From positions 1,054,001 to 1,118,000 of the forward strand of contig OZ271856.1 of the NCBI GenBank assembly GCA_965601975.1: a DNA stretch of 64,000 nt, given 5' to 3'. A program made the position numbers and the translations under genes. The notes under the pieces are model-generated. The model made no database searches. It saw only the letters and a program-made list of their open reading frames with translations, and was not told the DNA's origin. This DNA comes from JANQIO01 sp965601975 (GTDB taxonomy: Bacteria; Pseudomonadota; Gammaproteobacteria; Pseudomonadales; Halieaceae). Below are positions 45,107 to 53,840 of the stretch, piece by piece. Position 1 is the stretch's first letter. Every line of letters begins with the position of its first letter.

Positions 45107-46015
45107 ATGACTGAAGAAATCCGCTTTGATGGACAGGTGGCGGTGATTACCGGGGCCGGAGCGGGCCTGGGCCGCTCCCACGCACTTGAGTTTGCCCGAC
45201 GCGGCGCTCGTGTGGTTGTGAACGACCTGGGCGGTGGCGGTCGTGGCGAAGGCAGCAGTAGCGAAGCCGCGGACAAAGTCGTTGATGAGATTGTTGCCGC
45301 CGGCGGTGAGGCGGTAGCGAATTACGATTCTGTCGAGAACGGGGAATCGATCGTCCGCACTGCGCTCGACAACTTTGACCGGGTAGATGTGCTGGTCAAC
45401 AACGCTGGCATCCTGCGAGATGTCAGTTTCGCCAAGATGACCGATGAGGACTGGGACCTGATTTACCGGGTGCATGCACTGGGCACTTATAAAGTGACCC
45501 GGGCTGCCTGGCCGGTGATGATGGAACAGGGATTCGGCCGGATCGTGAACACGGCGTCCGCGGCGGGCATGTACGGAAATTTCGGGCAGGCCAACTACTC
45601 CTTCGTCAAGCGCGGCCTGATCGGATTCAGTAACACGCTGGCCCTGGAGGGCGCTCGCAAGGGCATCAAGGTCAATACGATCGCCCCGGTCGCAGGATCG
45701 CGACTGACGGAATCGATACTTCCCCCCGAGGTCATCGCAGCGCTGAAGCCGGAGCTGGTAACACCGCTTGTGGTCAGGCTGTGCGCGGAAGCCAGTGCAG
45801 AAACCGGTTCACTGTACGAGGTGGGCGCCGGCTGGATCTCCAAGTTGCGCTGGGAGCGCAGCCGCGGCGTGTGTTTTTCGCCGGACGAGCCCGTGAGTGC
45901 CGAAAGCATCGATGAGGCCTGGGAGCGCATCGGCGACTTTTCCGATGCCAGCCACCCGCGCACGGTTCAGGACACCTTCGAGGTGGTTTTCAAGAATATC
46001 GGCGTGGATATGTAG
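45107..46015 (+). CDS. MFE-2-like short-chain dehydrogenase, probable (3R)-hydroxyacyl-CoA dehydrogenase
   Basis: This is a 302-residue SDR. Cofactor motif TGAGAGLG at 15-22, NNAG near 98-101, catalytic S151, Y164-S-F-V-K168. The region from NTIAPVAGSR through EVGAGWISKLRWER matches, from memory, the dehydrogenase domain of peroxisomal multifunctional enzyme type 2 (HSD17B4). That enzyme oxidises (3R)-hydroxyacyl-CoA, including branched and bile-acid-type side chains. I chose ATG 45107 with GGGAG nine bases upstream. It is the first gene of a plus-strand set with thiolase, MaoC pair and acyl-CoA dehydrogenase. Confidence 0.9.
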   Translation: MTEEIRFDGQVAVITGAGAGLGRSHALEFARRGARVVVNDLGGGGRGEGSSSEAADKVVDEIVAAGGEAVANYDSVENGESIVRTALDNFDRVDVLVNNAGILRDVSFAKMTDEDWDLIYRVHALGTYKVTRAAWPVMMEQGFGRIVNTASAAGMYGNFGQANYSFVKRGLIGFSNTLALEGARKGIKVNTIAPVAGSRLTESILPPEVIAALKPELVTPLVVRLCAEASAETGSLYEVGAGWISKLRWERSRGVCFSPDEPVSAESIDEAWERIGDFSDASHPRTVQDTFEVVFKNIGVDM

Positions 46016-46027
46016 GAGGGCTTACCG

Positions 46028-47200
46028 GTGAGCAAAGTCATTGTGGCGGGGGTGGACCTCGTCAAGTTTTCCAAGCCCGGGCGGCAACAGCCCTATCGAC
46101 AGATGGCGTCCCAGGCAATCAGGGGCGCCCTGGCTGATGCGGGAATCGGACCGGAATCAGTGGAGCAGGCCTATGGCAGCTATATCTACGGTGACTCCAC
46201 CTGCGCACAGCACGCGGTCTACGATGCGTTCATGACCGGCATACCGGTTATCAACGTCAACAACAACTGCTCGTCCGGCTCGACCGCCATCTTCCTTGCA
46301 CGCCAGGCCGTCAGCAGCGGTGCCGTGGAGTGCGCGCTGGCATTCGGTTTCGAGGAGATGCAGCCGGGGGCACTCGGGTCTCACTGGGATGATCGGGAAT
46401 CCCCCTTTGACAACTTTGAGCGCGTGCTGGACGAGAAAGGCTACCCCGAGGCCCCCCTGGCACTGCGCTGCTTCGGTGCGGCCGGTCACCACTACATGGA
46501 GACCTACGGCGCCGACGCTAGTCTATTCGCTAAAGTTGCTGTCAAGACGCGCAACCACGCCGCCGCCAACCCGATGGCACTTTTGACCGACCCGCTCAGT
46601 GTCGATCAGGTGATGGACGCACCTTTGATGTACATGGGCTACCTGACACGGCTGATGTGCTGTCCGCCGACCTGCGGCGCCGGCGCGGCGATTGTTTGCA
46701 GCGAGGCGTTTGCCAGGCGGCACGGCATCGCGCAGCGGGTGGGGATCGCGGGCCAGGCCATGGCCACGGACACGCCGGCAACCTGGGAAGACCCCATGCG
46801 ACTGGTGGGCGCCGACATGACACGCCGGGCCGCCGTGGCTGCCTATGAGGCAAGCGGGCTCGGCCCCGAGGACATCGACGTGGTGGAGCTGCACGACTGT
46901 TTTACCACCAATGAAGTCATTACCTACGAAGGGCTCGGCCTGTGTGCTGAGGGCAGTGCGAGTGCGTTCGTCGACGCCGGCGACAATACCTACGGCGGCA
47001 AGTATGTGGTCAACCCCTCGGGTGGCCTGATGTCGAAAGGGCACCCCATCGGCGCCACCGGACTGGCACAGTGCTATGAGCTGGTGCACCAGCTTCGGGG
47101 AACCGCGAAGGCGCGGCAGGTCCCCGGTGCCAGGCACGGGCTGCAGCACAACCTTGGGCTGGGCGGTGCCGCTGTCGTGACAATCTACAGGAGCCTTTGA
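46028..47200 (+). CDS. SCP-x-type thiolase / lipid-transfer protein
   Basis: This 390-residue thiolase-fold protein has the nucleophile Cys81 in NVNNNCSSGSTAIF, the ELHDCFTTNE block and GGLMSKGHPIGATGLAQ near the C terminus. This belongs to the SCP-x (sterol carrier protein x) thiolase group, which cleaves branched 3-ketoacyl-CoA such as steroid side chains; there is no SCP2 domain. GTG start at 46028 with GGAGGG upstream. Its stop overlaps the next start (TGATG). It forms the last beta-oxidation step with its neighbours. Confidence 0.9.
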   Translation: MSKVIVAGVDLVKFSKPGRQQPYRQMASQAIRGALADAGIGPESVEQAYGSYIYGDSTCAQHAVYDAFMTGIPVINVNNNCSSGSTAIFLARQAVSSGAVECALAFGFEEMQPGALGSHWDDRESPFDNFERVLDEKGYPEAPLALRCFGAAGHHYMETYGADASLFAKVAVKTRNHAAANPMALLTDPLSVDQVMDAPLMYMGYLTRLMCCPPTCGAGAAIVCSEAFARRHGIAQRVGIAGQAMATDTPATWEDPMRLVGADMTRRAAVAAYEASGLGPEDIDVVELHDCFTTNEVITYEGLGLCAEGSASAFVDAGDNTYGGKYVVNPSGGLMSKGHPIGATGLAQCYELVHQLRGTAKARQVPGARHGLQHNLGLGGAAVVTIYRSL

Positions 47201-47640
47201 TGCTGGACACAAGCAAGATAGGACACGAGTTTCCCCCGTTCACTGTCGACATCGAAAAAGGCCGGCTGCGTTTTTTCGCCAGGGCCATCGGCGAGCCCAA
47301 CCCGGTATACACAGACGAAGCAGCCGCGATTGCGGCGGGCTACCGGGCCATACCGGCGCCGCCGACGTTCATGTTCTCGATTGACCTGGAGGGACCGGAA
47401 TTCCTGCCCATGCTGAAGCTACTCGACATGGACATTGCCCGCGTGCTGCACGGTGCCCAGGAATTCGAGTACAGCGGTGAAATCTATGCGGGTGACCGCA
47501 TCACCCAGAACAGCAGGATACTCGACATGTACGAGAAGAAAGGTGGTGCGCTGGAGTTCATTGTCCAGGAGTCTACCTACACCAACCAGGACGGCGAACA
47601 GGTGGGCCGGGCCCTGCAGACCATCGTGTACCGGAACTAG
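47200..47640 (+). CDS. MaoC-like hotdog protein lacking catalytic Asp/His (FAS1-type dehydratase domain)
   Basis: This 146-residue hotdog-fold protein has a family start FPPFTVDIEKGRLRFFARAIGEPNPVYTDE. At the place where hydratases have Asp and His (DHNPVH), it has E32-P-N-P-V-Y37, so it probably cannot catalyse alone. The next gene encodes a MaoC protein with the full motif. Such split pairs form heteromers, as known for HadA/HadB and ChsH1/ChsH2, where one subunit makes room for bulky acyl chains. ATG 47200 overlaps the thiolase stop. Confidence 0.87.
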   Translation: MLDTSKIGHEFPPFTVDIEKGRLRFFARAIGEPNPVYTDEAAAIAAGYRAIPAPPTFMFSIDLEGPEFLPMLKLLDMDIARVLHGAQEFEYSGEIYAGDRITQNSRILDMYEKKGGALEFIVQESTYTNQDGEQVGRALQTIVYRN

Positions 47641-47656
47641 AAGAGAGGAAACCAGC

Positions 47657-48073
47657 ATGTCAGATATTCAAGTGGGCAGTGAGATACCGCCGCTGGAGCT
47701 GGCGCCCATCACGCGCACAACGCTTGCACTGTATGCCGGTGCGTCAGGCGATCACAACCCGGTACACATCGATAGCGACTTTGCGCAGCAGGCGGGCCTT
47801 CCCGACGTGTTTGCCCACGGCATGCTGTCGATGGCCTATCTGGCGCGCATGCTCATCAACTGGCAGCCGCAGACGCGGTTGCGCCGCTACCGTTCCCGTT
47901 TTACGGCGATTACGGAATTGCAGGACGTGATTACTTGCAGGGGAAAAGTCGTGGAAATCACAGAAAATGAGGGCGAAATATTGGCAAGGTGCGAGATTCA
48001 AGCGGCAAAGGCGACCGGGGAAACGACCTTGCTCGGTGAGGCCACAGTGGCGATAGGGGAGGCGCAATCGTGA
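47657..48073 (+). CDS. MaoC-like (R)-specific enoyl-CoA hydratase, catalytic subunit
   Basis: This is a 138-residue hotdog hydratase with catalytic D32 and H37 in GDHNPVHIDSDFA and the FAHGMLSMAYLARML helix. It adds water to enoyl-CoA to give (3R)-hydroxyacyl-CoA, the substrate of the MFE-2-like dehydrogenase at 45107. It is probably active as a heteromer with the preceding non-catalytic MaoC-like subunit. ATG 47657 has AGAGGA just upstream; a longer frame to 47435 overlaps the preceding gene. Its stop overlaps the GTG start of the acyl-CoA dehydrogenase. Confidence 0.9.
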   Translation: MSDIQVGSEIPPLELAPITRTTLALYAGASGDHNPVHIDSDFAQQAGLPDVFAHGMLSMAYLARMLINWQPQTRLRRYRSRFTAITELQDVITCRGKVVEITENEGEILARCEIQAAKATGETTLLGEATVAIGEAQS

Positions 48074-49203
48074 GTGAAGAACTGACGCTGTTCCGGGAAA
48101 ACGTGCGCCGATACATCGAGAGCGAGGTGCTGTCGGTCTACGAACAGTGGGAAAAGTCGGAGATCTTTCCCCGCGAGGTCTGGAACCAGCTGGGAGAGCA
48201 GGGCCTGCTGGCGGTGGATATTCCCGAGGCCTACGGCGGCTTCGACGCGGACTTCCGCTACTCCATGGTCATCGCCGAGGAGCTTTCCCGGGCCAATTGC
48301 AGCGCGCTCGCGGGTCCGGTCATGGTTCACTCGGACGTGGTCGCCCACTACCTGCTCAATCACGGGACCGAGCCACAGAAACAGCGATATCTGCCGGCGA
48401 TGGTCAGTGGAGAGTGTGTCGGCGCGGTGGCGATGACCGAGCCTGCTGCGGGCAGTGATCTACAGGGAATTCGCACCACCGCCCGCCGCGATGGTGATGA
48501 CTTTGTCATCAATGGCAGCAAGACGTTCATTACCAATGGTCAGCACTGCGACGTGGTAGTGGTCGCCGCCCGCACCAATACCGAGGTGTCCGGAGCCAGG
48601 GGCACGACCCTGTTCCTGGTGGACGCCGACACGCCCGGCTTCCAGCGCGGCCGAAACCTGGAGAAAATCGGCCTGCACGCCAGTGATACCTCCGAGCTGT
48701 TCTTTGACGATGTCCGCGTTCCCGGGTCCGCTATTCTCGGCGAGCTGGACCGTGGCTTCATGGTGCTGACCGGCGAGCTGCAGCGGGAGAGGCTCGCGCT
48801 GGCGATTTCTGCCGTGGCCGCGGCCGAGGGCGTGCTGGCCGAGACCGCGGAGTACGCCAGGGAGCGGACCGCCTTTGGAAGTTCGCTGGCCAGTATGCAG
48901 AACACGAAGTTCAAACTGGCGGAATCCGCCACGGACGTTCGAATCCACCGCTCCTTTGTCGATGAGTGCCAGCAGCTGTTCATGCGCGGCGAGCTGGACG
49001 TGACCACGGTCAGCATGGCCAAATTGTCCTGCACCGAAATGCAGGGCCGGGTGGCCGACACCTGCCTGCAGGTACACGGCGGCTATGGGTACATGCGGGA
49101 GTACGGCGTATCGCGCGCCTTCGTCGACGCCAGGGTGCAGCGAATCTATGGAGGAACCAGCGAGATAATGAAGGAGCTGATCAGCCGCTCAGTGCTGGCC
49201 TGA
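48070..49203 (+). CDS. acyl-CoA dehydrogenase
   Basis: This is a 377-residue flavoprotein with family blocks GAVAMTEPAAGSDLQGIRTT (FAD/substrate), FITNGQHCDVVVVAART, and a C-terminal YGGTSEIMKELISRS. The sequence reading QVHGGYGYMREYG carries a typical FAD contact. It introduces the 2,3-double bond into acyl-CoA and sends electrons to ETF. GTG start overlaps the hydratase stop (GTGA). Its end overlaps the convergent AraC gene by 15 bp. It completes the set needed for one beta-oxidation cycle: dehydrogenase, hydratase pair, dehydrogenase, thiolase. Confidence 0.93.
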   Translation: MSEELTLFRENVRRYIESEVLSVYEQWEKSEIFPREVWNQLGEQGLLAVDIPEAYGGFDADFRYSMVIAEELSRANCSALAGPVMVHSDVVAHYLLNHGTEPQKQRYLPAMVSGECVGAVAMTEPAAGSDLQGIRTTARRDGDDFVINGSKTFITNGQHCDVVVVAARTNTEVSGARGTTLFLVDADTPGFQRGRNLEKIGLHASDTSELFFDDVRVPGSAILGELDRGFMVLTGELQRERLALAISAVAAAEGVLAETAEYARERTAFGSSLASMQNTKFKLAESATDVRIHRSFVDECQQLFMRGELDVTTVSMAKLSCTEMQGRVADTCLQVHGGYGYMREYGVSRAFVDARVQRIYGGTSEIMKELISRSVLA

Positions 49204-50319
49204 TCGCTTTCGACTCCGGTACTCAGCGGGGCTGTGCCCCGTCCATTTCTTGAAGGCCCGGCTGAAGGCGGCGGCCTCACTAAAGCCGACTTTCTCCGCA
49301 ATATCTGCCACCGGCAGGTCCGGATTGGCCAACAGGGTCTGCGCGCGGTCCGCGCGCAGGCCATCCTTGATTTTCTGGTAGGAGGTGCCTTCCTCACCGA
49401 GTCGACGCCGGACCACCTGCGGGCTCATGCACAGGTCCGCGCACACGGTATCGAAAGCGGGAAAGCGGTACTGGTCCCGCAAGCCCTTCTTCAGGGCCGA
49501 CTTCAGCTGTGACTGGATGCTGGTTTCCCTGCCCGGCAGGTACAGCAAATCCGCGGGTGAGTTTTTAAGCCAGGTCATCAGCTCCTGTTCGGTTCGAACA
49601 ATCGGCTTCTGCAGATGCCGGCTATTGAAGTGAAGCTGGCAGTGGGGTTGATCGAAGCGGATTTCGCAGCGGAAGATTTCCGGGTACAGGCCGGCGTGTT
49701 GCGGGGCAGAGTAGGGGAAACAGGCCCGCAGTAGGGGAATCTGAAAGTCTGCGGCCCAGCTGGGGAAGCGATGAAACACCACGCACATGAACTCCATGAG
49801 GAAATGCTGTGGATCCGATGGGCCGCTGTACACGCCTGGCAAAATCCGGGCGGACTCCCCGTCGATTTCAAGCCTGAAGCTGGCGGAATCGGGCGCGAGA
49901 TACGAGAGAACGCGTTCACCCTTGCGGAGGAGTTCACCCAGTGTCTCCGCACCCATCATGAATTCGCAGGCAAGTGCCCAGGTGCCGCGTTTCAGGGGTG
50001 TCGGATCGAAGCCGAATGTCTCATTGTCGGTGAGCCGCCACACCTCCTTGACCAGTGCGGCATATTGATCGACATCGATCCACTGATCCTCCAGAAAGGC
50101 GACGTCACGTGGGATTCCCGTGACCCTCAACAGCGCATCGACATCGTGGCCCAGCTGCTCAGCCTGCCGGACCAGCAAGGCGATGTAGTGGGTGGAGGTT
50201 TGTCGTTTCTGACCAGTCAAGATTGAGCCCAAAATCCCCGGTAGACCGGATTTTAGCCTTGAGCCACGGGATTTGAAATTCGGGTCGGAAAGATCACGCT
50301 GTTTGAGAGATTTCATCAT
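49189..50319 (-). CDS. AraC family transcriptional regulator with N-terminal ligand-binding domain
   Basis: This is a 376-residue regulator with the OruR/ArgR-type ligand-binding domain (about 50-250) and a helix-turn-helix pair at the C terminus (VCADLCMSPQVVRRRL and IAEKVGFSEAAAFSRAFKKW). It is divergent from the acyl-CoA ligase (63-bp gap) and overlaps the end of the acyl-CoA dehydrogenase, so it probably senses an acyl or acyl-CoA intermediate and controls both sides. I chose ATG 50319; a TTG at 50343 is also in frame. Confidence 0.87.
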   Translation of the reverse strand: MMKSLKQRDLSDPNFKSRGSRLKSGLPGILGSILTGQKRQTSTHYIALLVRQAEQLGHDVDALLRVTGIPRDVAFLEDQWIDVDQYAALVKEVWRLTDNETFGFDPTPLKRGTWALACEFMMGAETLGELLRKGERVLSYLAPDSASFRLEIDGESARILPGVYSGPSDPQHFLMEFMCVVFHRFPSWAADFQIPLLRACFPYSAPQHAGLYPEIFRCEIRFDQPHCQLHFNSRHLQKPIVRTEQELMTWLKNSPADLLYLPGRETSIQSQLKSALKKGLRDQYRFPAFDTVCADLCMSPQVVRRRLGEEGTSYQKIKDGLRADRAQTLLANPDLPVADIAEKVGFSEAAAFSRAFKKWTGHSPAEYRSRKRSGQH

Positions 50320-50382
50320 TCTTGCAGCCGCTTTTTTGCGCAAGCATAGGATTGACCCGACAAACGCACTCCGGAGACCCCT

Positions 50383-52065
50383 ATGTCAGCACGCCCCAAC
50401 GCCCTTCCCTGGCATGGCGTATACGATTCGCTCAACATCGAGGTGCCCGAGCTCGATGCGAGGCCCCTGGGCGAGTTCCTGGAACGGCACGCCGCTGAGC
50501 GCCCCGCTGCCATCGCACTGCAATACTTCGACTGTGGGATCAACTACCGGGAGCTTAGCGAGCAGGTCAACCGTTGCGCCAACGCACTCACGGCATTGGG
50601 GGTAGACCGTGACAGCGTAGTGGGCATCCACTTACCGAATATTCCCCAGTATGTGATTGTTTTGCTTGCCTGCGCCAAGATCGGCTGTGCGGGCTCGGGC
50701 GTGTCCCCATTGCTGACTCCAGGTGAACTGCAGCACCAGGTGCAGGACGCAGGCATCGAGGTGCTTGTCACCCTGGATGGCCTGATCGCGGCGCTGCGCG
50801 GCCGTGAGGAGTTACTTGTCGGTAGCCTCGATTATGCAGTGGTCACCAATGCGGAATATCACCTCACCGGCGTGGGAGTGGAGAATATACCTACAGGCAC
50901 CTTGTCCATGTTGGATTACGGCACACTACTGGAAGCGGCGGCCCCGTCGTTTCTGCAAGTACCGGTGAGCGGTGAAGACACCATGATGGTGCAGTACACC
51001 GGTGGCACAACCGGGCGACCCAAGGGCGCGGAACTCACCGTGCAGAACTTGATGTACAACCCCTTGCAATACTCGGCGTATGAGCCCTGGTCGGTGGGGC
51101 GGGAAGTCGTTGCCACCGCCTTTCCATTCTTCCACGGTGCGGGCCTCGCTTTCACGATTGCCACGATTCGCTTCGGTGCAACGCTGTTCCTGATACCGGA
51201 TCCGCGCAACCTGGAATACTTCTGCGACCTTATGAAGCGGTTTCCGCCCACCCGCCTCGCCGCGGTTCCGTCGCTCTACCAGATGTTGTTTGATCACCCC
51301 TCCATCGCCGATGTGGACTTTTCTGGCCTGAAGACGGCGTACAGTGGTGCGGCTCCGCTGGCTGGAAGCAGTAGAACGAACATCGAGTCGGTGATCGGCC
51401 AGGGGAAGCTGAGTGACCTGTTCGGGATGACCGAGACCGGCCCGGTCCACGTCTGCAATCCGCCATCCCGGGCTGTGCCCACCTCCGTGGGGATACCCGT
51501 GCCGGGCGCCGATACGCGTATTGTCGACCTGGACGCGGGCACGGAGGAAATGCCGCCGGGCGAGCCCGGTGAAATCATCACCAGCGGCCCGCAGGTCATG
51601 AAGGGCTACCTGAACCTGCCGGATGAGTCCGCCAAAGCGTTGCGCCAGTGGCGGGGCAAGACCTGGATGTACACCGGGGATGTCGGCTACATGGACGAGG
51701 AAGGGTATATCTACCTGTGCGATCGCGCCAAGGACATGTTGATCGTGGGCGGCTATAAGGTTTTCTCGGTTGAAGTGGAAGACAAATTGCAGGGACTTGG
51801 CTGCGTCCAGGCAACAGCCGTTGTCGGGACGCCGGATGACGCCCGCCCCGGCAATGATGTCGTCAACCTTTGCGTGGAAGTCTCACCGGCTCACATCGAT
51901 CGGGTTGAAGCTGACATCGCCGAGGAAATTTCCGCATACTGTCGGGAAAACATGGCGCCCTACAAGGTGCCAAGACATATTCATTTCGTGGACCACATCC
52001 CCCTGACCAGTGTAGGGAAAATTGACAAGAAAGCCCTGCGCGCCAGCCTGTTGGGGGACGTATAG
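50383..52065 (+). CDS. acyl-CoA ligase (AMP-forming)
   Basis: This 560-residue ANL-superfamily ligase has the P-loop YTGGTTGRPKGAEL (about 205-218), the GMTETGP adenine block, YTGDVGYMDEEGYIYL hinge and a C-terminal PLTSVGKIDKKALR with the catalytic lysine. It activates a carboxylic acid to its CoA thioester, likely the entry step for the cluster at 45107-49203. It is divergent from the AraC gene. Chain-length or ring specificity cannot be read from sequence. Confidence 0.92.
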   Translation: MSARPNALPWHGVYDSLNIEVPELDARPLGEFLERHAAERPAAIALQYFDCGINYRELSEQVNRCANALTALGVDRDSVVGIHLPNIPQYVIVLLACAKIGCAGSGVSPLLTPGELQHQVQDAGIEVLVTLDGLIAALRGREELLVGSLDYAVVTNAEYHLTGVGVENIPTGTLSMLDYGTLLEAAAPSFLQVPVSGEDTMMVQYTGGTTGRPKGAELTVQNLMYNPLQYSAYEPWSVGREVVATAFPFFHGAGLAFTIATIRFGATLFLIPDPRNLEYFCDLMKRFPPTRLAAVPSLYQMLFDHPSIADVDFSGLKTAYSGAAPLAGSSRTNIESVIGQGKLSDLFGMTETGPVHVCNPPSRAVPTSVGIPVPGADTRIVDLDAGTEEMPPGEPGEIITSGPQVMKGYLNLPDESAKALRQWRGKTWMYTGDVGYMDEEGYIYLCDRAKDMLIVGGYKVFSVEVEDKLQGLGCVQATAVVGTPDDARPGNDVVNLCVEVSPAHIDRVEADIAEEISAYCRENMAPYKVPRHIHFVDHIPLTSVGKIDKKALRASLLGDV

Positions 52066-52120
52066 GGCGCTGCGCCGCGACCAGTTCCAGCATAGCATTT
52101 TGAGAATTGAGGCTCGTACA

Positions 52121-52507
52121 GTGCCCTGCAACCTGAGCAGGGACATCCGTTGTATCCTGGCAATCCTGGGCCAGCCTTCACCAGGCGACCCTGTCAGCGT
52201 CAGGAGCAGGGCAGACGCCCTGCGTGCCTGCTTGCGAGGCCTCGACTACAGTTCACTGATCGCGATTGCCGCACTGGCGTTTGCGGGCAGGGATGGTGTC
52301 TCGCCGGAGCCCCTGGCGGTACGGCTGCGTGAGTGCGCCCTGTTCGATTCCGCGCAACTTATGGAATTGCTGGTATCGCGACATACCGCATTGGCGAGCT
52401 ATCTGAAAGCCGGACTTGTTCTGCGCGGCAGCTGCCCTGAGCAGGAGACTCGGCACCCGGCGCGCTCGGTGACACGCGGTAAGCACTACCAGCAAAGAAC
52501 CGCCTGA
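52121..52507 (+). CDS. small hypothetical protein, possible DUF3775 relative
   Basis: A GTG at 52121 with GAGG eight bases upstream opens a 128-codon frame. The middle (ALRACLRGLDYSSLIAIAAL then LLVSRHTALASYLKAGL) has the helical order of DUF3775 proteins, which end in a similar YLxxGL segment, but I recall this only loosely. The C-terminal 25 residues are Arg/His-rich and low in structure. No signal or membrane helix. It lies between the ligase and the 3-hydroxyacyl-CoA dehydrogenase. It may be a chance frame. Confidence 0.45.
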   Translation: MPCNLSRDIRCILAILGQPSPGDPVSVRSRADALRACLRGLDYSSLIAIAALAFAGRDGVSPEPLAVRLRECALFDSAQLMELLVSRHTALASYLKAGLVLRGSCPEQETRHPARSVTRGKHYQQRTA

Positions 52508-52567
52508 GGTAAGTTAGCTTTACCACCGTCTTGTCGATGTCCTGTCACGCAATTGAGGCGCAAGATA

Positions 52568-53557
52568 ATGTCGGATGAAGCCAGAACAGAAGTTGAAATG
52601 CGATACAGCGGACTCAACACTGTCGCGGTCCTCGGCGCCGGTGTCCTGGGCGGGCAGATAGCCTGGCACAGTGCCTACCGGGGCAAGACCGTAGCCCTTT
52701 ACGACCCGTTTCCTGAAGCTTTGGAACGCGCCAGGGCGGCGCACCAGACCTACGCGGACATTTACAGAGAGGAGTTCGGCGCCGACGATGGGGCCATCGA
52801 GGCCACCCGCGGTCGCCTCAGCTACCATAGCGACCTTGTGGCTGCCGTAGGGGATGTGGACTTTATGATCGAGGCGGTGCCCGAGGTGCCGGACATCAAG
52901 ACCGAACTCTACCAGCAGATGGCACCCCTGCTGGATGACCGGACCCTGATCGCCACCAATTCGTCGACGCTTCTCGCCAGCGACTTCGCCGATGCGACGG
53001 GGCGGCCGGAAAAGTACTGCGCGCTGCACTTCGCCAACATGATCTGGTCCATGAATGTCGTGGAGATCATGGCTCATCCGACCTCGACGGCCGCCACGCT
53101 CACGGCAACTACTCACTTCGCACTCGAGATCGGCATGGTGCCAATACCCGTGCGAAAGGAGCAGAACGGCTATGTCCTGAATTCGTGGCTGGTGCCGCTG
53201 CTGATGTCGAGCCTGTCCCTCGTGGCGAACGGGGTGGCGTCTATTGAGGACGTTGATCGCACATACCTGATCACCAATCGCGGTGCGACCATCGGCCCCG
53301 GCGGCATCGCTGACCTGGTTGGCTTCAAGACGGCGTACGACATCGCTTCGCACTGGGGTGAGGTCCGCGACGACGAAGACATGCGCATCGTCGCAGCTTT
53401 TCTCAAGGAGCGGTTCCTCGACCGTGGATTGCAGGGAAGGATGGGTGGGGAGGGTTTCTACACCTATCCGGACCCGGCCTATGAGGCGCCCGATTTCCTC
53501 GATGTGCCGGACGTCAGCGTGGTGCCTGGGATCGTAAAGGCTGCGTTGCTTTCATGA
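52568..53557 (+). CDS. 3-hydroxyacyl-CoA dehydrogenase family protein
   Basis: This is a 329-residue dehydrogenase with the NAD-binding VAVLGAGVLGGQIAWHSA at about residues 18-35, IEAVPEV, TNSSTLLAS and HFANMIWSMNVVEIM with the catalytic His, then a C-terminal dimerisation domain with GFYTYPDP. It is shorter than fused FadB enzymes and resembles stand-alone (S)-3-hydroxyacyl-CoA or related hydroxyacid dehydrogenases. The cluster also has an (R)-type dehydrogenase, so this enzyme may serve another intermediate or stereoisomer. I chose ATG 52568. Confidence 0.88.
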   Translation: MSDEARTEVEMRYSGLNTVAVLGAGVLGGQIAWHSAYRGKTVALYDPFPEALERARAAHQTYADIYREEFGADDGAIEATRGRLSYHSDLVAAVGDVDFMIEAVPEVPDIKTELYQQMAPLLDDRTLIATNSSTLLASDFADATGRPEKYCALHFANMIWSMNVVEIMAHPTSTAATLTATTHFALEIGMVPIPVRKEQNGYVLNSWLVPLLMSSLSLVANGVASIEDVDRTYLITNRGATIGPGGIADLVGFKTAYDIASHWGEVRDDEDMRIVAAFLKERFLDRGLQGRMGGEGFYTYPDPAYEAPDFLDVPDVSVVPGIVKAALLS

Positions 53558-53564
53558 ACAGCAC

Positions 53565-53632
53565 CGTCACCCCCGCGTAGGCGGGGGCCCATGTGTGGAT
53601 GAAGATGGATTCCCGCCTGCGCGGGAATGACG
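53565..53632. repeat. REP-like palindromic repeat, copy 1
   Basis: The unit begins CGTCACCCCCGCGTAGGCGG and ends CCCGCCTGCGCGGGAATGACG. Each end is itself a short GC hairpin, and the outer CGTCA/TGACG are complementary, so the unit folds into one long imperfect palindrome. It lies just after the 3-hydroxyacyl-CoA dehydrogenase stop. Confidence 0.85.
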
Positions 53633-53651
53633 GAGTGTTCGCGACGTTAAC

Positions 53652-53670
53652 CGTCACCCCCGCTAAGTTA
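53652..53670. repeat. truncated REP-like half unit
   Basis: CGTCACCCCCGC followed by TAAGTTACC is the first 12 bases of the repeat and then unrelated sequence. A full copy starts three bases later. This suggests one unit inserted into or recombined with another. Confidence 0.6.
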
Positions 53671-53672
53671 CC

Positions 53673-53744
53673 TGTCACCCCCGCGAAGGCGGGGGCCCAT
53701 GGTCAGGCGTGGCTGGGTTCCCGCTTGCGCGGGAATGACGGGGG
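53673..53744. repeat. REP-like palindromic repeat, copy 2
   Basis: Same structure as copy 1 (GTCACCCCCGCGAAGGCGGG at the start, CCCGCTTGCGCGGGAATGAC at the end), with the inner spacer GTCAGGCGTGGCTGG. The spacer is closer to copy 3 than to copy 1. Confidence 0.85.
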
Positions 53745-53766
53745 CTGTTGCCCCCGCGAGCGATGC

Positions 53767-53836
53767 CGTCACCCCCGCGCAGGCGGGGGCCCATGGTCAG
53801 GAGTGACTGGGTTCCCGCTTTCGCGGGAATGACGGG
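53767..53836. repeat. REP-like palindromic repeat, copy 3
   Basis: Starts CGTCACCCCCGCGCAGGCGG and ends CCCGCTTTCGCGGGAATGAC. It is the last unit before the napC stop. Arms carry compensatory changes at the loop, as expected for a maintained palindrome. Confidence 0.85.
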
Positions 53837-53840
53837 CGGA

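Noticed and set aside
53565..53836. CRISPR array
   Set aside because: The repeats are internally palindromic, unequal in spacing and have no unique spacers of even length; they fit REP-like elements.
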